In this document: one piece after another, positions 46,471 through 60,500 of the stretch | How positions within the stretch are numbered: position 1 is the stretch's first letter | Layout: each line of letters opens with the position of its first letter | Origin: Mycteria americana | Taxonomy: Eukaryota; Chordata; Aves; Ciconiiformes; Ciconiidae | Assembly (NCBI RefSeq): GCF_035582795.1 | Contig: NC_134373.1 | Location: 34,380,501 to 34,444,500, forward strand | DNA length: 64,000 bases | Direction: 5' to 3' | Made by a program: the position numbers and the translations under genes | The notes under the pieces: generated by a model | The model's input: the letters and a program-made list of their open reading frames with translations, nothing else | What the model was told of the DNA's origin: nothing | Databases searched by the model: none

Positions 46471-47259
46471 ATATTTTAACATGTGAAGTCAGCACTACGG
46501 GAGACTGCATGGAGATGCTTCTGTGTGTTTGACCTCTGCTTTCACACCCGTCTCTCACTGATAAATGTGTCTTTCATTTTCTGATAGAACAATTATTTGA
46601 CATGAATACACTCTGCCCAAAATATCAAGTATTGCAATCCAGCCTGTCAAGATAATCCAAAATGTAATCTTCTGGTCTGGAAGTGCAAGAATGTGGGTTA
46701 TATCATTTCATATTTTTTCCTTCCTGGTAATTGTGGTGTGAGTTCCTCTGCAGCTGTAAGTGTCTCTGAGCTTAGTAGCACATTTCATTATCAGAAATCC
46801 AGTCTTAGAATCAAAACCGAATCATTTATTACAGAAAGTTAGCATTAGAGCAGATATACGCCTACTGCCTAATGGCGTTGTGCTGCACTGTGTACATTCT
46901 AGTGAGTTGAACTATGCTGAATCAATTCTTATCAGAATGAGCTGAACTTATGTACTCTATATCTAAGTTTTATGATAACTTGTGTGGAGTTCCCCCAAAT
47001 TAGAGAACAGGCAGATGGTTGCTTAAGCAAATTGAGTTTCTACCTCTGTGCTCTGCTGAGAGGCAAGCACTGTAAACCACATGATCTGTATCTGTTTATA
47101 TTTTCCTATCTTCCTGGGTTTATATTTTCCTGTTTTATCCTTTTAAAGGAAATTTGGAATGGTGTGCATCACACTGTGGTGCAAAATGCTTCTGTTGCTC
47201 CTGAATCAAAGCTACGTGTAGCTCTGGCTGAGGCTTGTGAAAAACAGCGTTTAACTTGA
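46471..47259. other. Intergenic DNA between CR1 and integrase relic
   Basis: No element recognised with confidence. It could hold the 3' part of the retroelement whose integrase lies just to the right, but no LTR was identified. Confidence 0.4.
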
Positions 47260-47880
47260 TCTGTACGCACTACTCACTCACCAGTGTGGTGGCAGACGGC
47301 TGTTTTGCTTCATGTCAGGTTTCTCACTAGTCCTGTAAGAAATCTATGGCAAATAATTTGCAGGGCTTTCCTTCTAGGTCAGCAGTTTGCAAACACTCTT
47401 TCAAAACTCAATTAAAATGTTCCATTTTCTCATTGGCATGGGGATAATAAATGGAAGAATTTCAAGGCTTACTATGTCTCTCCCTCAGAAATAGTTCAGA
47501 TTGCACAGCTGTGAACAGAGGTGCTTTATCAGAGATTAGTTTGTTCAGATTTCCTCCATGACTGAAAATTTTTAACAAGAATTCGATTACTGTTGTGGGG
47601 AAGTAACCTAGAAAATAAAGGCTATTGCTGGCTATTTGCTGAAGGAATCAGTTAAAGTAATAGTATCAGTTAAAGGCAGTTGGTGCTGCTTTAGAAGGTT
47701 CTACTAGCTTAAGAGCAATCTTTTCCGATGTAGCATCAGGTAAAAGGAGAACTGCAATATGTCCTGCACTTCAAGTTGTTTCTATGTCTTGTGCTGTATC
47801 TTATGTGTACGGTCTACAGGGGAGATCCAAAATGGGAGAGTGATGTTGTTTGTGCCTCTCACCAAAGCTTCTTGATGGCG
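47260..47880 (-). pseudogene. Decayed Ty3/gypsy-type integrase core relic
   Basis: The minus strand reads as a retroelement integrase broken by stops and frameshifts. In order: a piece around 47670-47725 (IALKLVEPSKAAPT); LTDSFSK followed by a stop where the family has Trp (first Asp codon 47649-47647); then one long frame with EFLLKIFSHGGNLNKLISDK (second Asp codon 47530-47528), YYPHANEKMEHFN (Glu codon 47422-47420), and VLKECLQTADLEGKPCKLFA. The second Asp and the Glu are separated by exactly 35 residues, the D,D-35-E spacing. In-frame stops lie where the family has Arg or Tyr, consistent with CGA-to-TGA decay. It is non-functional. A weaker similarity to the upstream zinc-binding region continues to about 47880. 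It is a relic of a Ty3/gypsy-like retrotransposon, or of a host gene once captured from one. Confidence 0.8.
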
Positions 47881-48560
47881 CATTGCTGTCTAGATGCACA
47901 CAAGCAAGATACTGCTCTCTCTTCTGCCAGTCTTACATTGCTCCGCTGAACAGTTTAATACCTTGGAGGTGAAGTGCTCCCCCTCTCCTCCCTGTCCCAC
48001 GGCAGTTGTGGGCTACGTTTCAGCTTGTCGCAACCATGTGTCCCTAGTAGTCCGTACAGCTGAACTGCATCTGCTCATAGCATTTCTGCCAGTAGCCGTG
48101 CCTTCATCTAATAGTATTATATCATTCTGTACACCTAATTCTGGCTCAAGGACTAAACATTTGGACATAGAGGTTTAGTCCAAAGGTTGGGCTCAGTTGT
48201 CGCCCTGTCCTTCAGCATGCAAACTGTTCGTGCTTTTATCGTAGAAAAGTTAAGTTTGTATTGAGTGGAAAAACATATGTAATTTACTGCTTTCTTCCGC
48301 CTCCCACTGCAAAGTATGGGACTGCCTCCAGCTTACCGCAGCTCTTCTCACCCAGATATCACCAGTTTTTATATGGCCTTCCCTAGCTTTGACACATCTC
48401 ACCTCAAGGTGATGCTCAGCCTCCCACTGGTTTCCCCTGAATTGTTTCCTCCATCAGAGGAGTTGTCATGCTCATCACTTCTTGCTGCTCTTTCTGAACT
48501 TTAATTAGCTCTGCCCTAAGGGCTTGTGAGCCCGAGGAGCTCTTCTTTGACAAAAGTGGG
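47881..48560 (-). other. Possible continuation of the gypsy-like relic
   Basis: On the minus strand, coding-like fragments precede the integrase: ALRAELIKVQKEQQEVMSM near 48500 and an open stretch at about 48010-48160. They would fall in the spacer between RNase H and integrase. The similarity is too weak to assign. No reverse transcriptase was recognised further upstream. Confidence 0.25.
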
Positions 48561-51500
48561 TTTGCTTGCTATGCTAAGTGCAGATTTTCTGAGGCTCTCA
48601 TAGTACCTATCCTGCCTAGCTTATCTTTGCATTGAGCTCCCTCATCTATAATTAATACATGTCAGAGATGAATCTGTGCTATAAAATTTTCTTATGAGGA
48701 TGAGTTCTTCCATGAAAATATTTATCAAGTTCTGCTCACCTTGACCATAGCAGTGAATTCCTTTGTTCAATTATTCACAGTCCTGTGAAGGACTGTGCTC
48801 TAATCTGTCAGGGCTAACAGAACTCTTGACTAATACCTCTTAAGTCTGGATCCAAAGTTCAGATAGCATCTTAATCACAGATTGGGTAGGATGTGCCATT
48901 TGCTTTGTACTTGGAGTCTGTCTTCAGAGGAATTTAAAACTTCTTTTTTTCATGGATGTATTTGAAGGCCTTATTTTGATTACTTGAATAAGAAAAAGAT
49001 GAGTCAATACTGCCTCAGAATTACATTTAATTATATGAAATTTTGGTGCAGGGATATTAATGGCCTGACTTTTTCCAGTGTGCTTAGTCTCTGCAGCTTT
49101 CATTAACTTCAGAGAGACTTGCAGTCACCTGTACTTCTGACCACATTTTTCCAAGCTTACTTGACTCACCAGTGACAGAGCTAGGAAAATGAGTCGTATT
49201 TTTCATTAATGACTAGTGATTTTGACTATGTCAAGGTTTTAATTTCCAGAAACCTCACAAGAATCCTTTTCTTTTGCCTCTCTTTCCCCAACTTCCCACC
49301 TTAACAACATGGCCAAAGATCTTCCTTTGAAAAGTCAGGTTCCTTTATTTCCAGGTTTCAGATTAAAACTGAAAATGCAAAGTTCTGAAAAGCACTTGGC
49401 ACTTGCAAAGGTCCTGGCAATAACCCCTTTCATCTGATTTCATTTCCAGCATCCCTCACGATTCACTCTGCCACTTCTGTGAAGCTGATTCTAGTGTTTT
49501 CATCCCATCTTGTTAAATTGAGAAGAATATTTCTATTGATTCAGAAAGCAGAAGGATTAAGCTCTAGCATGGGCTTTGCTCCATTGTGCCAGGGAGTGCC
49601 TTATAACCAATTTCTAGCATATGTAGCTTTAGTTTACTGAGTGCGGTTCCAATATCTAACTGTCTGTTTACATCAAGGTTGACATCCTGACACAGGTAGT
49701 TATTTTATGTTGTTATAAGTGATATGGTCTTTCTGGAAATTAAAATGATTTTTTTTTTTGTTTCTGCTGTGGCTGCCTTAGTAAAAACCAGTAAATTTAA
49801 AAGCATCTCTCTGACTCACCTGGGCTGGGTTCAGCTGACAAAGATACCTACTTTTGTCACAGAGGTAGAGAGGAGTCACTAGGTCATCTGGCTGATCCTC
49901 TTCTTGGGTAGTCTGTGCTTGGAGAGCTTGTGCTTACATTTTTCAATATTCTGCCCCTTGAAATAGTATGATGTTTAAAGAGCTACTGTCAAACTGATAG
50001 GATTAAGAGCAGTGCTTGCCGTTGTGTATTTGTTTATTAGACTGAGACTGCTCACCATGCTGTCTCTCAACTCTAACTTTCTACAGGCCTAGCAATCAAA
50101 TGGGCAAGAAATTGGTCTCATTAACTATTTTAAGGCTGTGCTAAAGGACTTTATCTCAGTTTGACTATACTTAGCAGTACGTATTTAATCCAAACAAAAA
50201 TTAAACTAAGATAATTCCTTAAAGTGAAGGTGAAACCAGGCTAAAACCCCTTAGGCACCAAAATATCTTATTCTGTTTGCAAACATTTTGAAAAAAGAGA
50301 TCTACAAGTGTGAACCAGCAGCTATCATTCTCTGTCTTGGGCATGGATTGTCCATCACTGATACAGAGGACTCGGAAGGTGCTGTTTCATGCTTGTTCCT
50401 TATGGTGTCTGAACTCCCTAGTCCTATGGGTGTAGGATCCTGGGGAGCTGATAGTCCAGGCCGTGGAGGTGAGGTTTGGTGGTCAGCAGAGGCATGAGAA
50501 GAACAGACCAATCGTGCAAGGGCCACATGTGGAGCTTGTCATTGAGCTTATTCCCCTGAGCCCAAGAGATGATGATGCTGTAATGCTGCTGCTGTACATG
50601 CTGTAACTCTGCTGTGTGCTTATCATGAACGTACCGCTGCAGGGCAAGGCCATGTCTCCTGCTGCTGATCTTTTGCAGACATAACATTGGGATTGGAGGC
50701 CTGGGATTGGGGGTGTGGAATTGGTTAACATTTCCTATAGACAACAGGACTATTCCTTTGCTTTCTGCAAAAATGGGGTTATGCAAGGCTATGACTGCAT
50801 GTAGCCTTACAAATGTAAGTCTACGAGTCCCTCAGTTCAGCACCTGCTAGAATATCCTGTATCCAAGCAAGAGCTGCCAGTTTGCCCTGGCTTGGCACGG
50901 GACTGTTGCATCAGTGATTTCCTCATACACGTTCCTTTGAAGGCTGCCTCCTCCCAGGTATGTTCCTGTGCACATAGTCTGTGGAAACAGAGCAGATCAC
51001 AGGACTCCTCCTTGCTCCTGGGTGTGACTTAGGCTGCCAGCTCGGTTGTCAAACTGATGTCAGTCTAAATGAGAAGCCATGTGCATTGCTGCTGCCATGG
51101 GATTTAGACGGTGTGCCACGGGTAAGGGTGCACTGATGCTGATGTTGCAAAGACCTGATTTTGTGGGCTCTGCCTGCAGTCTCATTACACCCGTAAGTAT
51201 CTTTCTGCCTACAGATATTGAACACACGGTCTCTATATATCCAATCTCTCATGAGAAGAGGTTACCCTTTATTGAAAAGTGTACCCTGTGCTTGAAAAAC
51301 TACTAGTTAAGATGGAAGGCATATAGGATAAAATGGCAAAGCTTGATACTTTGTTGCGCTGTAAACTCAGTTTGGAAAAGAGAGATTTAGCTCAGTTTTG
51401 AAATCTGTTTAGTTCTTTGCTTCTCTTCTATACATTACATGAGGAGAAGAAAATGGGAAAATGATCAGAAAAGTTGCCTGCATTTATTTTAATAATAATT

Positions 51501-54500
51501 TTAACATAAAGAAAGAAAAGTCATAATTTTGTTCTAGTAGTTCATCTCCATTCAGACAATACAGAGGTTACTGCAGAGCTCATGCCTTTGATTTCTTACT
51601 TTACTTTGGCTTGTGTACCAACCAATTCTTGTTAAATATTTATGGACAAGATTAAAGACTTTATAAAACTTAGCAGCTGGCAGCTGTCCTCGCCTAAAGG
51701 ATAATGCAGAGTTTTCATTTTAATTGGATAAGTATGTGACCGAAATATGCAAACCCCAAGGGAAATACAAGAATTGAAATATGTAAAGTATTTTTTTAAA
51801 GAAAATATCCTTTTACATTCTGTACTTTCTTTTTCCCTTAGTAGCTTTTATCTGAAGGTGAAATTGTCATTTCTTTTTCACTTCTTTCTTTTTAAACTTT
51901 TATTTGAAGTTGGTTGTTTTTTTTTCCCCAGGAGTTAAACTTTTCAGATAGGGTTCCTTTTGTTACAGGCCAGGCATGAATTAACACGCTTGTATTCTTC
52001 CTTCTCTATTCTTCCTTCTCTTCCTACACTACTTCAGTTTTTGTGTTCTTAATTACTGCTATTACTATGTTAGTGGGAATCTTCGTATTCCACCATTTGA
52101 AGATTAGTCCATCAACACAATCTTGTAGGTTAAGGTCTTCCACATTAGCTGCCTATATACACATTCTTCTCCTTCTGTATGTCCATATTTTGCATACACC
52201 TTGCAGTCCAGCTAGAAGAAAGGGCAGCTGTAGCTGAGCAAAACCAGGGGATCATATTTCAAGCCTTTTCTCGCTGGACCCTTTGCTTCTGTCTTTCTAA
52301 AACTGTTTTCCCCACCATCTTGAGCTGTCTTGTGACTACTGAAATCAGTAAAGCTGTGGCTGTCTTTGTATGAATGTCTGCATGGAGTGTGGTAATAAAG
52401 CAACAACAGTTTCTTTCTTCACCCATTCAGCATCTCGTAGGGCAGGGACCCATGTAGTGAAAAAATACAGTTCCTGAACCCTCATTTTCTCCCTGCATGG
52501 ATGCTCTCATATTTTTCTTCTTAACCCCATTTTATGATTCGACCCATTTTCTTTAATACCGTTCCTTAAGATATTTTCAGATGTGTGTGTATTAGCTGTG
52601 CTATACGATCTAGTTTGTTGTCACATGAATAGTTTAAGGTAATCAACATTCTGCTATGAATTCTATGAATGAGAGTCATGTATACCTATGTGTATTCAGT
52701 TGTTTTATCCTGAGTTTATCCTGAGTTTTATCCTGAGTAATATTTGCCTAACCAGGCATGTACTGTTACGCTCAGTTTAGCTTAGTTTTGCCATTGAGTT
52801 GCAGTGGCTTTCAAATTACTGCTAAGCACTTTGTCTGGGATGTTGTGATCTAAGCTAAACTGGGCATCTACTGTCTCCATCAAAAGCATGGGGGAATCCA
52901 GACTCTTCCTAGCAGAGCTCAGGAGTTTGAGATGAGAGCACACAGGACACGCTGTTGTCTTTGTTATTTCCCAAGAAGAAGAAAGGTGGAGAAGGGCTAT
53001 AGAAGATGCCAGAGGTCAATGGGGAGACAGGTCCTTGTGCCTGAGGATCACAGATTTTGTCCTGGAATAGTGCTACAAAAACTGAGCAGAGGTCCTTCAA
53101 AATCCAGTTGGAGAAGGTGCCCTCTGTTTAGCCAGTAGCTAACTGGTTAGAAAGATGAGCCAGGTTATAGGAACTATGAATTCACACCTTCACTGACACC
53201 TCCACTGCCTGAAGAGACAATACTTCCTAGAGTGGGGGAACTGGGATGGAAGAAGAAAATCGCTGTCAGCTGCAGATGCAAGTTTATGTTATATGGCAAA
53301 ATTAAAGATACACTGTGCTAGAGAGAAGAAATGATGTTGATCTCTAGCCCAGTGTTGGTGCTTTTGTAGAAGGACAGAAAGCTGGATTCTACGCCTTTTT
53401 CCTTGACTAGGTATACTATTTATATACACCTGTGCAAAAACTCTGTAGGCAGTGGTTTAGAGGAGAGTGAGCTGAAGTAGGTTGTTTCTGAATGCTTCCA
53501 GGAAATGAAATTTTAAAAAGGTTGTTTGTCTTTGGTAAAAAGTGTTTCAATATAAAAAGGTTAAGAGTCTGTGGAGTGGCAGCTGAGTGGTGATTCTGAG
53601 GACTGTAATTTGGATTTGCAGAGCTCAAATGGAAATTAAGCAGGACTTTGGAACAATCTTTCTTCAAATATGCCTTAAAATGTCTCACCAAAGATCACAG
53701 GTTCACCTGTCCTTATCAGAGAAGAAAACAAAAAACTGGCTTCGTAAATTATAAATGTCCATATAGGCCCTGGTTTTTTAGTTCCAGTGTTACTTCTCCT
53801 TTCCCTGTTGGCACTTCAATGCACTGACATTTTAGATTTGACACATAAATATGTTGTTAAAATGACCTGCAGAAAGCAGGAGGCTATGGAGTTGCATAGG
53901 AGGAGCTGGATCTATGTGTATTTTTTGTGTGCTTTCTCACCTTGCAGTGACAAGCAAAGGATAAGTTGGTTTTTTGTTTTATTTAAGGATGTAATTGTTT
54001 CCCAGGCTTGCTTCATATAACTATATGGTTGTATTGCATTTGTTAAGAAATGAGTACTGATTAGAATATTATAGTGAAGAAACATCTAATGAAAATGACC
54101 TTTTCTATTTGTTTCTTCATCTCGTTGTAACAGATAACAAGAATCAACAGATGATATCATACTAATTATGAGATATTTTAATAACTTATATAATAAATGT
54201 ATAATGTCTCCTCTAGTTTGATTTGTACTGAGATAGTAAAGTCCTTTGAATACATAAGAAACTCTTCTCTTATTAGAAGATGCAAGTGAGATCGGCTGAT
54301 CTTTTTGAAATTATTTAAAAATCTTTAAAATACCCTTATCCAGTGCTGTATTATTAATGTATTTTGTTTCGGTTCTTAAGTCTTGGACTGGAATCTGTAA
54401 TGCCAAAATTCTTAGTTGGATATAAGGATCTTCAATAGTTGTAAAAACAGCTCAGTCAGTGTTTATGGATAACAGATAACAGTGGTCAAAGTGCACCAGA

Positions 54501-57500
54501 GAATGCTTATATGCCATATATGCTTCGAAGAGGAATACTGACATCAAGGTTTAGTGGCATTCTGGGATTTTGTCTTTTCCTTCTATAGTAGACTTTTAAA
54601 TATTCAGAGTGGTGCGTAAGTCCCCTTTCTGTCATTCTATCTGATGAGGGCCATTAATTTCCACTTTCGCCCATCTTTGTTTTAACCCTCTGCGATTAAC
54701 TTTCACTCTGCTTGGAAGTACTTGGAGATCCAGGCACAGAAACTTCTGGTTTAACTCCTGTAAGGATTTCACATCAGCCATTTCAAATAGGGACTCTCAG
54801 CATGTACATTAAATGGGCATTATCAATACAGATTAGATGCATTAATTAGCTGCACTATTTCTTGTGCACTTCACATAATATCTGTGACAGCATCTCTAAT
54901 ATCTCAATTTTTTTAAAAAGTGGGTCATGTTATCATCATTTTCCCTACTTTGTGACCCAAACACTGCTGAGAAGCATACTCATCCTCTGTTTTTCTTCCT
55001 TTTCTGATGGAATTTCTGTGATTAAACAAATATAGTGCAAGAAAAAGAAGATAGGTTATCCTCACACTTTCTTAATCTCATAATCATGTTAGCACTACAA
55101 GTAATGTCATCTAGCAAGAGTCACTACCATCTGTCACAGTTTTACTCCTCTAATACACTTTCTGTGACAGGTCCATAGAGAGGATAAGGGAGTTATTCCT
55201 ATAGAAGTGAGTTTTCCATTAGCTCTTCTGGTTGGTGTTCTGGATATACGATAGTTTGCAGTTTTAGTCCTATCTCTTTTCATAGGATGGAAAGTGTTTG
55301 TTGTATATAGCATCTGAAACCTCTTAGACGCTGGACATCTAATCTAGATGTGACAAAGTGATGAGGAAAGTCTGTTTATTAGAAATGAATCCAAATACCA
55401 TCTTGCAGCTGTTATGATACACCATTCTGTTTTTGTTCTGCCTTTCAGAGTTCCCGGGCTATGTGTCTGTGTGTGAGATTGCAGGAGTACAAGGCATTTG
55501 ATAAGGCAGAAATCCTTCCTATAGTATTTTGGGAGACTCCTTCACCGGACTGCATGGGCTAGAGAAATGTGTACCTCAATGATACCTAAGCCACTAGTTA
55601 TGTAGATAAAAATTGGATCAGGCTTGTAATTATTTTTTTTTACGCTTCGTTTTAAGTAATGTTTTTGGCAGAGTTTTAAACAGAAAAAAGAAGGAAAATG
55701 TTGAAAAACATTATTAAAACAAATTAAAACATTGGGGGGTTTTCCCCTCCTTCTCTATTGTGGTTTTGCCTGCACAATTCAATCTGTTTCAATACTGTAA
55801 CATAAAGGGGCGGAAACCTGCAAGACCAAGAAAACTAGGGAAAAGCAGAATGTTTGGTTACTTGGCAATGCTATAATAACAATTGGCTCAGTAGAAGCCT
55901 TACATGAATTAAGAAGGAGATTTAGTATTTGCTTTGTTGCTGCAAACAGAATCTCTATATTACTTAGACTCACATGTGTTGCACAAAGGGCTGTAACACA
56001 CTGGTGAGCTGAAAACAGGCTTGTAGTTAAGAACTCCATGGAGGAATATGCTTTGCTTGAGTATGCTTGAGAAAGGTGTACTTGGAAAGATCTCTGATGT
56101 ACACAGTTGGTGACTCACAATGGTCGAATATTCAGAAAAGATCCACATTTGTGGGTGGTTTGCAGGAAGAAGGTGTTAAGTGATGCTGATTAACTGCAAT
56201 TCCTCTTGACTCAGCCTCTCTGTGAATCAATTCTGCAAATCTCTGATTCAGTCCCTGAAGGGCACCAGTTTTATCCTGAGGGATGTCTTAGTTCCCATCC
56301 TGTGCTCATGACTCATTAACTCAGCAGCTTGTAGGACCAAGGTGCCAGCCTGTCAAAATCTAATAATAGAGAGTGCTCACCTTCTGCACTGCCATTGCCT
56401 TTAAGCTGGCATCTGTATCTGCACATCTATGTCTTGGTGGAACCCCACCTTTGCGAATTGGACCTTTAGTCTCAAAGTTGTTGAACAATATTCAGAACTG
56501 AAAAGAAGTCATAGCTTTTCACCCTCCTTTCACAAGTTCTTGGGCCGGGCTGAGTACAAATAGCTTTTCAGAGATCAGTTGTCTGTACATGAATTGTCAT
56601 CTCTGAGGATAGCTCTTCGCAGTTAAGCAGTACTCGAAAGTGCTAGGAGGAAACCAGATTCAAGACTGTCGCAAACAGCTTTGGTTTTGAGTTGTATGGT
56701 AGAATGTACTTTGAGAAGAAAAATGCCAGCATTGACTGGGGATGGGTTACATGCAACAGGGAATGACAGCAACCCCTCACCAGAGGGTACTGAGAAAGAA
56801 AGATGTGACCAAAGGGGGAAGTAATGAAGTATAAGGGAGACTCCTCAGGAGAGGAAAGAGAAAAGAAAGCAAAATGCCACTGAAAAAAAGAGTTGGAGGG
56901 ATGAGGCTGCCAGAGTTGGCGGAAACATAACAAAGCCTCATAAGGAAAAGCAGGATAGAGAGACAAAAAGGGATCAATGAGATTGCAAAACCCCCACATC
57001 TTGTGGAAGCCTTTTTGTCTGCCATACAACCCTCAGCCTACAAGAAAGCTCCTCACTGCTTAAAAGAGTGGCATAGAAGCTTACATGACCCACAGCAAGA
57101 TTTAAATGAAATTGATAATAAGTTGGTCAAAGGGAAGAAGAGAAGGAAGATTTTCTTCTGTCATTAAAATCCTTGCAAATGTACTTTATTTTTCCCATAA
57201 CTTTCAGCCTTTGCTTTTTTCATTTTTGTATTTAGGGTTTAAGTATTAGGCAAATTTAACATATTTCTCATTTCCTGATCACTCTTTCAGGTGGAAAAGC
57301 AGGACCTACTTTTGCTCCTTTTGAAGACTTCACCACTGAATCTCCTTTAAGGCTTTAGGAGACTTGAAAAAGGCCCACAGAAAGTGATTGCTTTTCTGTT
57401 CTCGCCCTTCTTCCTTCTCCTGACCTGAAATTTCAGTAGGCTTTTGTCGCTGAACATTCAGATTGAAAATGAAAGAAGCAATTAGAAGAAATATAGCATG

Positions 57501-60500
57501 TTCCCTTGGGCCACCACAACCTTATTTATCTGCAGCCTTTGGCCTTAACATTAGAAGCCCAATATCTGCTTTCTGACGCAGTTTCCAAGCTGCCTATATG
57601 CATAATAGCACTGGCATGGGGAAGCTTCTGAAATAAGCAAGGAACTATGACTAAAGACCCTCCTAAGGCATTAGTATTGCCTTGAAAAGCAAGCTCAGGA
57701 TGAAGTATCTAGCTGCTCACAGTTGGAATAGAAACACTTAAACTGTATAGCATGAATTTAATCAACACTTATTTTTTTTGTCATAATACATGGCTGTAGG
57801 ACAGCTCGGTTTTTGTAACTCACCGCTTCCCAAGCAATGTTTTATGAGTATTTCGTATTTTTTAAGTGTGCAGTAGAAAATGTTCTAGGTGCTTTGCAGA
57901 TTGAAAGGAAGATACAGTGTTAGTATCAAAGGCAATAACCAGTAAAAATAAACACAGGCAAACAGAAGGCCATATCCATTTTGGGCTTTGCTCTTTTGGA
58001 CAGTAGTTTTATGGCAGGGAATTGTTTGTCCTGAAAGCTGAAATAGGACAAAAGAATAACAAGCAGGCTGATGATGAGGCATTCCTTCTATGCATGGTGA
58101 AAGCCAGAAGTAGAAAAACAGAATTAGGAGTTATATGCGTATATCATCCCCAAAGGACCTGTGGGGAAGAATGTGGGATTTAGGGAACAGTGTTTTTTTC
58201 TGTTATCTCTCATTTGTGGTGGGGAATGTGCTGGGAGCAATATGCCCAGTTCATGAATATTACCAACTGTATTTCTCAGTTGTGCAATCCAGTGGGATAG
58301 CAGAGACTGAAGGTGTGCTTCACCTTTTCCTCACTATTTTTCTCTGTTAGGATTAAGCGGAGGGCAGTGAGATCTGCTTTCCTCTCCTTATGTCTGCTGG
58401 GGAAGGCACGGTCTGAGCAAGGCCACAGAATAGTGCAGCTGTGGGGGCCTTATTCCCTATTTTACCCTTTTGCATCCTCCTCGGGTTAGACCGTTATCTG
58501 GCATAGACCAAGCAAGGCTCCAGCAGTCCAGAGGCAAGTTAGCTTCTTCTTGTATGTAAACACACTAAATACTCCACCAGCCAGTTAGCAAGATAGCTTC
58601 TGCAAAGAACACAGCTTTCTGTAGAAGTGTCTTTGCCAGGTGCTGGTTTCCTGGTAGGATTCATACCTCTTTTTTCGACTTGCTGGTGGTAGACCTAAAT
58701 TGTTGGCTACGTATTAAGCAGTTCATTGACAGCTTTGAAGTCCCCAAGGTAAAATTCATATTTCTCCATCATCCATTCCAGGTGAAGAAGTAAGGTGTTC
58801 TTCATAATGATGCTTTGCTTCCTAATTGCTCTCTCTGGCAGTCCAGACTCCTAGTCAATGGAAAGACCAGCCCTGTGTGGATGAGGACCGGAGTTCCTTG
58901 TCCCAGAAACAGGAACAAAATTTATTGCAAGGGGAAAACAGACCAAGAGAAAGCCAAAGCAAAAGATGAAATGTTTGGTGTGCTCTAATATAATCTTAAC
59001 CTGTGGATTGGAATGCTAAAAAAATTCTAAAAGGATCTAGTATTATTCTAGAAAGTTTGTAAGACAGCCTAGCTGAATGTATATTTTGTGGCAGCTTATC
59101 TGTTCACTCTCACCATATGCTTTTTCTTGCATACAAATCTGACGATTTTCCTAACCAGTGGTCCCAGGTGGTCTTGTACAGCATTGCCGAAGAGCTTGCT
59201 GCTAGACAAAATTGCTCTTGGCTGCTGCACTGGCTGTATTACAGTTAGTTTGGGTAGGTCTGTGCTTGATATGTGCTAAGGTGTTGAGGCACTTTACAGT
59301 TTGCAAATCTCCCGTGGGATGTTAATACCACACCAGACAAAGCACTGTTTGTGGGATTTGATGGGATTACTTAACAGACCATCTTCCTCTGTATAAATCT
59401 GGCAGCGCTGTGGCTTGGACAGTACGTCCTCCCAGCTCCTCTTCCATCCCAGCTGGACTGTCTGCCTGCAGGGTTTGGTCCCTGCCTGAAAGAGTTAGCA
59501 AGGTTGTTGAACCACTGACAGTTACCCTCTCCCCAGGTAGTTGAGAAGAGGCAGGGATGTGGTTATAGATTTTGTTTGCTGGCTAGAGCGCTGGCAGCTT
59601 GGCAGGACATGAGTTTGGTATCAGGAACAGATAGCTGTAAACTGCTTGTCAGGAGGAAGAAGTAGGAGAGAGATTATGACTGTGATGAGGTGTGGATTAT
59701 AATGCTACCTCTTATTTGGGGCTGTGCTTAATGATGAGATGCAGCTCTGTGAAGGCTAAAGAGTAAATACATAGCCAAAAATGTGTGCTGGGGTATATAT
59801 CCTCACACGCTCTCTTTAAAATCATTGGCATGGTGGTGTCAGAAGACCTTGTTTTAACCCAGCAGTGAGGCAAGATTGCAGCTGAACGATTCCTTTTCTC
59901 CTTGAGCATCATATTTTTTCTGTTCTGTTGCAGCAAATAAACCAGCAAAGTTAAGCAGGCTGGAGCTAATGAGAGGCCACTGGAAAGCAGTATGTGAATA
60001 ATGTAAATGTCTTACTATGATAAGATGGTGTATTTTCATTAGGTTGGAACAGCATTGACAGGGCAGCTGAAGAGCCCTTTGGCAATATGAAGGCTAATTA
60101 CTTGCCATGAAGAAACGAAAACTTGTCAAGCGGGAGCTCTGTCATTGCTCAGTTCAATAAATCAAGGCAATAAATCATACCCAACAGAGTCCCTGTGCCA
60201 TTTTAGGCTATCTGTAATGTGTGTGGGAGTGGAAAAACCAAACACTGGAAACATAGTCTCATCTTAAAGAGGGGCTGATTTTATGTAGTTTATGAAAAAT
60301 TATTTCCATGCTTGGGTTTTATTGGTTTTTTGAATAACACATATACACAAAATGAGGTGGAGAACGGTGAAGAGCGTGCATCTGTAGGTGAGTATAAAGG
60401 AAAAATGGAGATGCCGTGGAAGAGGTTTATTGTTTTCTTTACTTAGGTGCTCAGGATAAGGACTTTAAATGTGCTATTTGGTTCTGATTCCTCACTGCAT

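Noticed and set aside
48316-48504. Plus-strand 62-codon frame
   Set aside because: Antisense to the possible gypsy-like spacer; no independent support.
50424-50786. Minus-strand 120-codon open frame
   Set aside because: His/Gln/Leu-rich, overlaps a second open frame, resembles no known domain.
56643-57029. Minus-strand 128-codon open frame
   Set aside because: Purine-rich plus strand lowers stop frequency on the minus strand; Phe/Ser/Pro/Leu-rich text overlaps another open frame, and no splice or family signal is seen.
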